Both the position numbers and the translations under genes were made by a program. From CADCWK01 sp964244115 (lineage in GTDB: Bacteria; Chloroflexota; Chloroflexia; Thermomicrobiales; UBA6265), in assembly GCA_964244115.1 (NCBI GenBank), contig CAXTHM010000024.1:1-49301 (forward strand): DNA of 49,301 nucleotides. Direction: 5' to 3'. Below the pieces are notes generated by a model. It searched no databases. It was not told the DNA's origin and saw only the letters and a list, made by a program, of their open reading frames with translations. Shown here one piece after another: positions 39,445 to 46,690 of the stretch (the first letter of the stretch is position 1; each line of letters starts with the position of its first letter).

Positions 39445-39939
39445 CTACCCCTGATCGGCGCCTACACGGACGGCGACCGCGATCGACTGCGAGAGCGGGT
39501 CGCCGGAGGCCACAAGGGCTGCCGACAGGGCGCCCTCCAGCTCCATGTCGGCGGAGACGAAGGCGGCGATGACGCCGTCGGGGACGGCCGCACGCCGGGC
39601 ACCCTCGACAACTTCGGCGCTGGCACCGTCCGGCGGCTCATCCTCGATCGCGACGAACGCCGTCGCCAGCCCCGGCCAGCCACTCAGGTACAGCGTCCAG
39701 ACATCGCCGGCAACCGCGATGTCGTCCTGCTCATCGCCCTCCGCCGGCAGGATGTCGGCGTCCTGCGAGTCGACCAGCGCGGCGAAGGCGGATCGCATCG
39801 CCGCCAGCGCCACGGCGTGATCGATCACCGTCTCGTCATCGTCGTCCGCCGCGGCGAAGGCGAGGTCCTCGGCCGTGATCTGGTCGTCCGCGTCGACATC
39901 ATCATCGATCGCGAATCCCGGACCGGTCCCATCGCTCAC
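39445..39939 (-). CDS. Small acidic protein coupled to SMP-30 gene, unknown function
   Basis: Protein of 164 residues, strongly acidic in the first half (FAIDDDVDADDQITAEDLAFAAADDDDE) and without membrane segments. GTG 39939 overlaps the stop of the SMP-30 gene as GTGA, which supports real translation by coupling. The second half looks like an alpha/beta domain (VWTLYLSGWPGLATAFVAIEDE, VPDGVIAAFVSADMELEGAL). No family is recognised. It converges on the phosphotriesterase-like gene. Confidence 0.55.
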   Translation of the reverse strand: MSDGTGPGFAIDDDVDADDQITAEDLAFAAADDDDETVIDHAVALAAMRSAFAALVDSQDADILPAEGDEQDDIAVAGDVWTLYLSGWPGLATAFVAIEDEPPDGASAEVVEGARRAAVPDGVIAAFVSADMELEGALSAALVASGDPLSQSIAVAVRVGADQG

Positions 39940-40850
39940 CGGACCGCCTCGCTGCCGGCGACTTCGCGGCTGCCGGGGACGGCACCCCGGACCCGCGTAC
40001 CGATCTGGTAGATCGAGGTCTCGGCGGTCACGAACAGGGTCGAGAAGTCGTCGCCGCCGAACGTGACGTTGCTGGGCTGCTCCGGCATCAGGATCAGGCC
40101 GAGGTTGGTCCCGTCGGCATCGACCACCCAGATGCCACCCGGGCCGGTCGCCCAGAGCCGGCCGTCGGTGTCGATCGTCATGCCGTCCGGGCCGCCGCGA
40201 TGCCCGGACGTGCGCATGTCGCAGAAGACGCGGCCGCCGGTGATGGAGCCGTCGTCATGGACGTCGAAGCGCCGGATGACCTGCTGCTGCGTGTCGCCGA
40301 TGTAGAGGTACCGCTCGTCCGGCGAGAAGACGAGGCCGTTGGGCTGCTGGAACCGGTCGTCGATCAGCACGAGCGTGCCGTCCGGGTCGATCCGGTAGAC
40401 ACCGTTGTGGAGCTGCTCCTTGCCCTCGCCGCCGGGGCCGAGCCCGTAGCTCGGGTCGGTGAAGTAGATCCGGTCATGCGAGTCGACCACGATGTCGTTC
40501 GGGCTGTTCAGCCGGCTGCCGGCGTCGTGCTCGGCGACGACCTCGACGGCGGTGGGGTCATCGACCGGGAAGCGGATGACGCGGCGGCTGGTCTGCTCGC
40601 AACAGAGGATCCGGCCGTGGTTGTCGAGGGTCATGCCGTTGCCGCCCCGCGCCTGCTCGCGGTAGACGACGGAGGCCGCCGCGCTCGGCTCCCAGCTGTA
40701 GGCGGTGCTGGTCGGGATGTCGCTGAAGATCAGCCAGCGGTGGGCGGGGATCCAGACCGGCCCCTCGGTGAAGGTGTAGCCGCTGGCGACCCGAGCGAGC
40801 GGGAGCCCGTCCAGCAGATCGGATACGCCGTGCTCGTTCTCGACTTCCAC
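39936..40850 (-). CDS. SMP-30/gluconolactonase-family protein
   Basis: Six-bladed beta-propeller of the SMP-30/gluconolactonase/LRE family, probably hydrolysing a sugar lactone with a bound divalent metal. FTEGPVWIPAHRWLIFSDIP near residue 28 supplies the metal-ligand Glu, SRLNSPNDIVVDSHDRIYFTDPSYG the Asn, and PNGLVFSPDERYLYIGDT plus GGPDGMTIDTDGRLW the later ligands including the catalytic Asp. GTG 40850 is chosen because AAAGGA lies nine bases upstream; ATG 40910 is an alternative. The length is 304 residues. A coupled acidic protein follows. Confidence 0.88.
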   Translation of the reverse strand: MEVENEHGVSDLLDGLPLARVASGYTFTEGPVWIPAHRWLIFSDIPTSTAYSWEPSAAASVVYREQARGGNGMTLDNHGRILCCEQTSRRVIRFPVDDPTAVEVVAEHDAGSRLNSPNDIVVDSHDRIYFTDPSYGLGPGGEGKEQLHNGVYRIDPDGTLVLIDDRFQQPNGLVFSPDERYLYIGDTQQQVIRRFDVHDDGSITGGRVFCDMRTSGHRGGPDGMTIDTDGRLWATGPGGIWVVDADGTNLGLILMPEQPSNVTFGGDDFSTLFVTAETSIYQIGTRVRGAVPGSREVAGSEAVR

Positions 40851-41277
40851 CGTGGCGGTTCCTTTCTCAACGGCATCCAGAGTCGCGTCGGCCCCACCGA
40901 ACCCGCGCATTCTGCCACCGATGCGGGCGCCTGTGCGGCGATGGCAGGTGCGGGCCGCCTCGGAGCCATCGGTAGTCCACCCGGCAGGTCGTCGTGGAGG
41001 CGATCAGGCGTACAGTGTAGCGCCCCGAGCCTGGCCCCAGGAGGGGGTGCCTGGGCCGATAGCGCCCGGCCGGTCGGGCGCCTGCGGGCGCGCCAGCCCG
41101 TCCCGTCACGGGCGCGTCACGATGCCGGCACGGTCCCGCGACAGGTCCCGGCGACGATGGGACCGAGCCGCCGGGACTCGCCGGTAGCGGGTTCACCCGA
41201 TCGGCCAGCCGTGACGTCACGGTCAGGCCGTCCCAACGTGAACCCGTCCAGCCCATCGACGCTCCGGAGCGCTATCC
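40851..41277. other. Divergent intergenic region, SMP-30 / toast-rack gene
   Basis: 427 bases without a supported gene. On the minus strand CGC-TACACT near 41005-41013 is a plausible -10 for the SMP-30 gene. Nothing else is recognised. Confidence 0.3.
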
Positions 41278-42120
41278 ATGTCGCGAGTCGCCCGCCTCTT
41301 CTCTGGCTGCCTGATCGTCCTGACTCTGGCCGTGTTCGGCGCGGTGGCCGTCGGCTATGGCATCTACCGGTTCAGCGCGACCGGCTCCGTCCGGGGCGGC
41401 TGGAGCGAACCGCTCGACGGGGCCACCGCGATCCGGGCCGACATCGACATCGACAACGGCGACGTCTCGATCGCGGACTCCCTTCCGGCCGGCGCGACCG
41501 TACCCGCCGACATCGCCCTCCAGACCGAGTATCGCGCCGGTTCCGACAGCCCGATCGCCCGGAACTGGCTGCGCGACGGCGACGCCGGCATCGCGACCCT
41601 GGGCTCCGAGCCAGCGGACCTGCCCGTGACGGCCCTGCGCTGGCTACACTCGCCGGAGCAGGCCACCTGGGATGTGGGCCTGAACCCACGGGTGCCGGTC
41701 GATCTCGATGTCGACATCGGGGTCGGCTCGGCCAGGGTCGACCTAACTGGCCTCTCGACCGCGCAGTTCGAGATCGATGTCGGCGTCGGCGATGCCGATG
41801 TCATCGTCGGGGATGCGACCGCCGCGACCGGGGTGAGCCGGATCCGGGTCGGCGTCGGCGGCGTCGGGCTGATCGTCCCGCGGGAGGTCCCGGTGCGGAT
41901 CCAGGTCACCGCCGGGTTCAGCGACATCGCGGTGCCGGACGGGTTCGCCTTCGACGGGACGCACTACACGAACGCCGCCTGGCGGGATCTCCCCACGGAC
42001 GGTTCGGGACTCGACCTCATCATCGAGACCGGCACTGGCTCCGTCACGCTGTCCATGCTCGTCCCCGCGACGCCTGGCCCGGTCGAGGGAGTCCCGAACG
42101 GAGATATCGACCGGCCGTGA
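41278..42120 (+). CDS. Membrane-anchored toast-rack (DUF2154/LiaF-like) protein
   Basis: One N-terminal membrane anchor (LFSGCLIVLTLAVFGAVAVGYGIY, about 7-30) is followed by an extracytoplasmic beta-rich domain. Repeating strands such as DLDVDIGVGSARVDLTGL, FEIDVGVGDADVIVGDA and IRVGVGGVGLIVPREVPV give the stacked-beta pattern of toast-rack/adhesin-like proteins related to LiaF C-termini, which in Firmicutes take part in envelope-stress signalling. The length is 280 residues. ATG 41278 is preceded by CGGAGCG. No two-component pair is adjacent. Confidence 0.65.
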   Translation: MSRVARLFSGCLIVLTLAVFGAVAVGYGIYRFSATGSVRGGWSEPLDGATAIRADIDIDNGDVSIADSLPAGATVPADIALQTEYRAGSDSPIARNWLRDGDAGIATLGSEPADLPVTALRWLHSPEQATWDVGLNPRVPVDLDVDIGVGSARVDLTGLSTAQFEIDVGVGDADVIVGDATAATGVSRIRVGVGGVGLIVPREVPVRIQVTAGFSDIAVPDGFAFDGTHYTNAAWRDLPTDGSGLDLIIETGTGSVTLSMLVPATPGPVEGVPNGDIDRP

Positions 42121-42377
42121 GTCCGGCCGTCGCGATCGCCCGTCGCCACCCTGACGGCCGGGGCCCGACCGTCCGCCGCCCGGAACACACGCCCGGTCAG
42201 CGCGCGTGCGACCATCGAAAAGCCCGTTCACCGTGTCCAGTCCGACAGCCGTTGACATCCCCCAGGACGATGGGCGACCGTTGGGATCGTCATCACGACC
42301 TCGCCATCCTACGGATCGGCCCGAACCGGCGCGACGGTGCGCCGGATAAGCCACTCGCACCTACAGGAGTCCGACGC

Positions 42378-43235
42378 ATGACCGCCCAGCACACGACCGC
42401 CAACCCGATCTCCTGCCATCTGATCACCTGGGGCGATGATCTCGAGACCGGGATGCGGGAGGCCAGCGGGCTGGGCTTCCACGCCTGCGAGACCTTCACC
42501 CACACCGCCCTCGCCCACGCCGACGACCCCGGCGCCTTCAGGGATCTCCTCACCAGCCAGGGGCTTCGGCTGAGCGCCCTCTACGCCGGTGCCCGGTTCT
42601 CCGACGCGTCGAAGGCGGACGAGACCGTCGCGGAGATCGAGCGCATCGCCCGCTTCCTGGCCGCGCTCGACGTCGACCGGATCGTGCTCGGCCCCGGTGG
42701 GCCACGAACCGGGCCGACCTCGGCGGAGGACCTCAAGCAGGCCTGCCAGACAATCGAGGAGGCCGCCCGTCGCACGGCCGCCCTCGGCGTCCACGCCTGC
42801 CTCCACCCGCACCTCGGCACGGAGATCCAGGACCGGGCCGAGATCGACGCGGTCATGGCCGGCACCGACCCGGAGCTGGTCGGGTTCTGCCCGGACACCG
42901 CCCACCTGACCGGCGCGGGCATGGACCCCGTCGATCTGATCCGCATCTATGGGAGGCGGATCGGCTACGTCCACCTCAAGGACATCGGCGCCGACGCCCC
43001 GGTCGGCCCGGNNNNNNNNNNCCCGGACCTGAACAGCAGTGGGACCGACGCGATGTCGTTCTTCTGCGAGCTCGGCCGGGGCGACGTCGACTTCCCGGCC
43101 GTCATGGCCGCCCTGGCCGAGGTCGGGTACGCCGGCTGGCTGACGGTCGAGATCGACCGGTCCCGGACGACGCCGCTGGAGAGCCTGACCATCTGCCGCG
43201 ACTACCTCGTCGGCGATCTCGGCCTGGTGCTGTAA
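42378..43235 (+). CDS. Sugar phosphate isomerase/epimerase (IolE/xylose isomerase-like TIM barrel)
   Basis: Xylose-isomerase-like TIM barrel of the IolE/hydroxypyruvate isomerase group. Family segments are LGFHACETF (strand 1), LRLSALYAG, HACLHPHLGTEI (metal His), FCPDTAHLTGAGMDPVDLIRIYGRRIGYVHLKDI and GYAGWLTVEID (metal Glu). A 10-N gap at 43012-43021 falls after HLKDIGADAPVGP, with the frame preserved, in the loop that carries substrate residues. ATG 42378 follows CAGGAG. The length as written is 285 residues. With the lactonase-like genes upstream it may belong to sugar-acid or inositol catabolism. Confidence 0.85.
   Translation: MTAQHTTANPISCHLITWGDDLETGMREASGLGFHACETFTHTALAHADDPGAFRDLLTSQGLRLSALYAGARFSDASKADETVAEIERIARFLAALDVDRIVLGPGGPRTGPTSAEDLKQACQTIEEAARRTAALGVHACLHPHLGTEIQDRAEIDAVMAGTDPELVGFCPDTAHLTGAGMDPVDLIRIYGRRIGYVHLKDIGADAPVGPXXXXPDLNSSGTDAMSFFCELGRGDVDFPAVMAALAEVGYAGWLTVEIDRSRTTPLESLTICRDYLVGDLGLVL
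43012..43021. other. Assembly gap (10 N)
   Basis: Ten undetermined bases in the IolE-like gene, flanked on both sides by CCCGG-type sequence. The frame holds as written; the true length is unknown. Confidence 0.95.
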
Positions 43236-43518
43236 TCGCCCGATCGAACCAGCGGTGGGTTCCGGGCGGCCGCGTCGCAGGGTCGAACCGGCAATCGACA
43301 CCGGATCGTCTTCCGGGACGACAACGTGTGGTTCGACGTCCGGAATCGGCTGGATCGACGGGATGCTCGAACCTCGCTATCCTTGCCGACATATGCGTCG
43401 ACCGAGCGCGAACCGTAACGTGACGGACTCCGACGTCACGGAGATCCGACCCACTGCCGAGCGTCACCACGCCGTCAGGCTGCCGTCAACCGGTCGGGCC
43501 AGGGAGGCCAGAGGATCC

Positions 43519-43746
43519 GTGAGCGCGAGGAATCAGATCCGTTCCGCGATCATGATCGCGATCCTCGTCGTCATGGCCTCGTTCGCCCTGCTGTTCGCGC
43601 TCAGCGTGATCGGGAAGGAGGAGACGACCGCCCGGCCGCGGATCACCGGAGCGCCGATCGTCTTCCCGACCCAGGACCCGGACGCCGGTAGACCCGCCCC
43701 GACCCGGACTCCGGCGGCGATCCCGACTGACGGTGATCGTCGCTGA
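43519..43746 (+). CDS. Small single-pass membrane protein upstream of mreB
   Basis: Protein of 75 residues with one membrane helix (SAIMIAILVVMASFALLFALSVI, about 9-31) and a Pro/Thr-rich extracytoplasmic tail (TRTPAAIPTDG). GTG 43519 is preferred because GAGGATCC precedes it; an upstream ATG at 43393, just after a TATCCT box (43378-43383), would give 117 residues. It lies 257 bases before mreB on the same strand. Function unknown; proximity to mreBC suggests an envelope role. Confidence 0.5.
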   Translation: MSARNQIRSAIMIAILVVMASFALLFALSVIGKEETTARPRITGAPIVFPTQDPDAGRPAPTRTPAAIPTDGDRR

Positions 43747-43865
43747 GGACACGTCCCGGTAGAGGACCCGGTGCGCCGTCGCAGCATCGGAGGCGGACCC
43801 CGGCGGGTCCGGAACGCCACCACCCTCCGAGGGACGGTCGCGCTCACGGGGCGAGCCGCGTTGCC

Positions 43866-43874
43866 TGCTATACT
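43866..43874 (+). promoter_or_regulatory. Extended -10 promoter of mreB
   Basis: TG-C-TATACT followed by CGCGAG, the best match to the bacterial extended -10 consensus in the window. The expected start is near 43881, with a leader of about 124 bases. Confidence 0.55.
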
Positions 43875-44003
43875 CGCGAGACGAACAGTAATCTGACTGT
43901 CCCTGTGCGCTTCGATGGCCTTCGGCGTCATGCCTTCGTTCCCGACCTCCCCAGCCATCGTCGACGTACCTGCCCCAATCCAAAACGCGGAGGTGTCCAC
44001 CAG

Positions 44004-45062
44004 GTGTTCCGCCCCCTCTCGGCCTTCTTTGGCCTGTTCAGCCGTGACCTCGGCATCGATCTTGGCACGGCGAACACCCTCGTCTACGTCCGGGGCAAGG
44101 GCATCGTCATCTCGGAACCATCGGTCGTCGCGATCGACACCAAGACCCGCCGGGCGATCACCGTCGGCATCGAAGCCAAGGAGATGATCGGCAAGACCCC
44201 CGCCTCCGTGATCGCGATCCGTCCGCTCAAGGATGGCGTCATCGCCGACTTCGACACCGTCGAGATGATGCTTCACTACTTCATCAAGAAGGTCCACATG
44301 CAGCGCCTGATGGCGCCGCACCCGCGGGTCGTGATCGGGATTCCGTCCGGTGTGACGGAGGTCGAGAAGCGAGCCGCCAAGGACGCCGCCCTGTCCGCCG
44401 GCGCCCGCGAGGCCTACACGATCGAGGAGCCGATGGCGGCCGCGATCGGAGCCGGGCTGCCGATCAACGAGCCGATCGGCTCGATGATCGTCGACATCGG
44501 CGGCGGCACGACGGAGGTCGCCGTGATCTCCCTGGGCGGCATCGTCGTCAACCACTCGCTCCGGGTCGCCGGGGATGAGATCGACGACGCGATCGTCCAG
44601 TACGCCCGCCGCGACCACAACCTCGTCATCGGGGAGCGTACGGCCGAGAACGCCAAGATGGCCGCCGGCTCGGCCTACCCGCTGGAGGAAGAGGTCCGCG
44701 TCACGCTGCGCGGCCGCGACCTGTTGACCGGGCTGCCGAAGTCGGTCGAGATCTCGTCGGTCGAACTGCGTGAGGCGATCAGCGGTCCGGTCAACACGAT
44801 CATCGAGGTCGTGAAGACGGCGATCGAGGAGACCCCCCCGGAACTCGTCGCTGACATCATGGAGCACGGCGTCACGCTGGCCGGGGGCGGCGCGCTGCTG
44901 CTCGGGCTGGACCGGCGGCTCCAGGCGGAGCTGCGGATGCCGGTCTACCGCGCTGAGGACCCGCTGACCTGCGTGGCCCGCGGCACGGGACGGGTGGCCG
45001 AATCGCTCCAGTTGTACGAGCGCGCCCTGGCCGGTGGCCAGGAGATTCGCCGGGCGTCCTAG
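44004..45062 (+). CDS. mreB: Rod shape-determining protein MreB
   Basis: Actin-like ATPase that forms filaments under the membrane and directs elongation wall synthesis. Phosphate 1 is DLGIDLGTANTLVYVRGKGI (near residue 15), connect 1 PLKDGVIADFD, phosphate 2 MIVDIGGGTTEVAVISLGG (near 160) and the adenosine motif HGVTLAGGGALLLGLDRRL (near 290). The 352-residue length is normal. GTG 44004 is chosen because GGAGGTG lies ten bases upstream and family similarity begins at once. It is followed by a strong terminator rather than running into mreC. Confidence 0.97.
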   Translation: MFRPLSAFFGLFSRDLGIDLGTANTLVYVRGKGIVISEPSVVAIDTKTRRAITVGIEAKEMIGKTPASVIAIRPLKDGVIADFDTVEMMLHYFIKKVHMQRLMAPHPRVVIGIPSGVTEVEKRAAKDAALSAGAREAYTIEEPMAAAIGAGLPINEPIGSMIVDIGGGTTEVAVISLGGIVVNHSLRVAGDEIDDAIVQYARRDHNLVIGERTAENAKMAAGSAYPLEEEVRVTLRGRDLLTGLPKSVEISSVELREAISGPVNTIIEVVKTAIEETPPELVADIMEHGVTLAGGGALLLGLDRRLQAELRMPVYRAEDPLTCVARGTGRVAESLQLYERALAGGQEIRRAS

Positions 45063-45091
45063 GCAGTCCGATCTCAACTCCAACATCCCCA

Positions 45092-45131
45092 GACGGCGGC
45101 GACCTTCACAGGTCGCCGCCGTCCATCTTTT
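45092..45131 (+). terminator. Intrinsic terminator of mreB
   Basis: A 14-bp perfect stem (GACGGCGGCGACCT, 45092-45105, with 45110-45123), a TCAC loop and then CATCTTTTT. It is the clearest rho-independent terminator in the window. Confidence 0.9.
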
Positions 45132-45151
45132 TCCTGCTTCGTCCTCGTCCC

Positions 45152-45190
45152 TTGATAATAGACACACTCCTTCGTGTCACGATTTGACAC
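45152..45190 (+). promoter_or_regulatory. Promoter with overlapping operator palindrome before the RHH gene
   Basis: GATAAT (45154-45159) is a good -10 with TTCCTG 17 bases upstream. GTGTCA-CGATT-TGACAC (45174-45190) is a perfect 6-bp inverted repeat just after the expected start, 45 bases before the ATG. The position suits autorepression by the ribbon-helix-helix protein. The stretch is much less GC-rich than its surroundings. Confidence 0.5.
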
Positions 45191-45235
45191 AACAATCGCC
45201 ACCAGCTGCTGCTTCAAGCCGACCGAGGGAAGACG

Positions 45236-45817
45236 ATGACGACGGTGCAGATTCGAGTATCGGAACAGACCCGAGATCGTCTCCATGAGATCGGGGAGCG
45301 CCAGCATCAGTCCGTCGGGGCGTTCGTCGAGCAGGCGGTCAACCAGTTGGACAACGCCCTTTTCTGGTCGACATTCCATAGGCAGCTTGGTGAGTTCCGC
45401 GTGGATCCTCTGGCATGGCAGGAGTTGAACGACGAGTTCCACGAGTTCGACGCGACCCTGCTGGATGGACTGTGGGACGAGAGCGACGCTTACCTGAACA
45501 CCCTCTCGGGGATTCGATCAGACGTCATAGCCGATGGCTCGTCGGCCCGCGAATCGGTGCGTGCTACCCTTGCCAGCGTTGTCACCGGCGTGGACACCCT
45601 CGAACCGATCGGCGCTTCGCCGGTGCGGGCGAGCCATCGTCCGGTCCGCCGATCACGCAGTACCAGACCCGTTGATCCCGAGAGGCGTCCGTGTCCAGAT
45701 CGACCACCGGCAGGACCGTCATCCTCCTGCTCACCTTCATCGTCCTCAGCGTCGGCACCGTCGTGCTGGACAACCGTGGCGTGCTCGACCCGATCAAGCG
45801 GCCGGTGGAGTCCCTGA
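45236..45817 (+). CDS. Ribbon-helix-helix antitoxin-like ORF, 3' end doubtful, toxin absent
   Basis: The first 85 residues resemble antitoxins of MazF/PemK-type modules: a ribbon-helix-helix start (TTVQIRVSEQTRDRLHEIGERQHQSVGAFVEQAVNQL) and the C-terminal FDATLLDGLWDES pattern that normally ends such proteins near residue 80-90. Here the frame runs on to 193 residues, crosses a putative mreC promoter (45562-45570) and overlaps mreC by 127 bases. The last 100 residues are low-complexity and look non-coding. A one-base shift near 45480-45495 would bring in a stop at TGA 45495. No toxin frame is found downstream. Probably a solitary or decaying antitoxin. Confidence 0.5.
   Translation: MTTVQIRVSEQTRDRLHEIGERQHQSVGAFVEQAVNQLDNALFWSTFHRQLGEFRVDPLAWQELNDEFHEFDATLLDGLWDESDAYLNTLSGIRSDVIADGSSARESVRATLASVVTGVDTLEPIGASPVRASHRPVRRSRSTRPVDPERRPCPDRPPAGPSSSCSPSSSSASAPSCWTTVACSTRSSGRWSP
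45562..45570 (+). promoter_or_regulatory. Extended -10 promoter of mreC
   Basis: TG-C-TACCCT followed by TGCCAGCG, within the 3' part of the antitoxin-like frame. The expected start near 45577 leaves a leader of about 114 bases before GTG 45691. Confidence 0.4.
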
Positions 45818-46686
45818 TCTCGCCGATCACGGGCAGCTTCAGCCGCGCCGCGCAGGGCACCGAGTCCGACGAGGAGTCGGCGCTGGCCGAGATGACCGCC
45901 GAGCGGGACTACTACCGCTCCGAGTCGATCCGGCTGCAGAACGCCGAAGGCGAGAACACGCAGCTCCGCGAGCAGCTCGGCATCGAGCAGAAGTACAGCG
46001 ACTTCAACGTCCTCTCCGCCGGTGTCCTGGCGCGGGACCCGAGCAACAGCCAGAAGTTCATCACCATCGACAAGGGCGCCGACGACGGCATGGCCGTCGG
46101 GATGGCCGTCGTCGATCCGAACAACTACGTCGGCCAGATCACGGAGGTCAGCCCGACCCAGTCCCGCGTCACCCTCCTGATCGACACTCAGGCCAGCCCT
46201 CTCAGCGTCGAGATCGTCACCGGGGGCGACGGCGTCATGTACGGTATGTGGCAGGCCGGGGGTCGGGCCGAGATCCGCTACGTCGACATCGACGCGAAGC
46301 CGCAGCTCGGCGACGCGATCCTGACCAGCAGCGACGGCTCGACCCAGTCCCGCGGCGTGCCCGGCGGCCTCCTGATCGGCACCGTCGGCGGCCCGCTCGA
46401 GAGCAACGCGCTCAGTGACGACCTGACCGTCCCGGTCGTCCCCAATGCCGACTTCGACCGTCTCGAAGTCGTCACCGTGATCCTCGGGCCGCTCCCCGGC
46501 AGCGACACGACCAACGTGACGCCGTCCGGCGATCCGAACGCGAGCGCCGCACCGTCCGACCCCGCCGCGAGCGCCGCGGCCTCGGCTGGGGGCGACGGAT
46601 CCGACACCGCCACGGACGAGCAGGACCCGCCGGCCGATGAGACGACTGGCGACGAGTCAGCCCCGTCACCGTCCCCGAGGGAATGA
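45691..46686 (+). CDS. mreC: Rod shape-determining protein MreC
   Basis: Membrane-anchored scaffold of the elongasome. TM helix at about 8-26 (TVILLLTFIVLSVGTVVLD), coiled coil about 65-95 (EMTAERDYYRSESIRLQNAEGENTQLREQLGI) and the extracytoplasmic beta domain (about 105-270: FITIDKGADDGMAVGMAVV, VGQITEVSPTQSRVTLLID, GVPGGLLIGTVG). The C-terminal 60 residues are disordered, Ser/Ala/Asp/Pro-rich. The length is 331 residues. The start is GTG 45691. No mreD follows; murT starts four bases after the stop. Confidence 0.93.
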   Translation: MSRSTTGRTVILLLTFIVLSVGTVVLDNRGVLDPIKRPVESLISPITGSFSRAAQGTESDEESALAEMTAERDYYRSESIRLQNAEGENTQLREQLGIEQKYSDFNVLSAGVLARDPSNSQKFITIDKGADDGMAVGMAVVDPNNYVGQITEVSPTQSRVTLLIDTQASPLSVEIVTGGDGVMYGMWQAGGRAEIRYVDIDAKPQLGDAILTSSDGSTQSRGVPGGLLIGTVGGPLESNALSDDLTVPVVPNADFDRLEVVTVILGPLPGSDTTNVTPSGDPNASAAPSDPAASAAASAGGDGSDTATDEQDPPADETTGDESAPSPSPRE

Positions 46687-46690
46687 CCCG

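Noticed and set aside
40200..43235. A 1011-residue plus-strand frame ending as the IolE-like protein
   Set aside because: Only the last 285 residues show family similarity; the rest is antisense to SMP-30 or overlaps the toast-rack gene in another frame.
45500..45690. MazF/PemK-type toxin downstream of the RHH antitoxin-like gene
   Set aside because: None of the three plus frames between the antitoxin-like domain and mreC shows toxin motifs; the space is too short for a full toxin.
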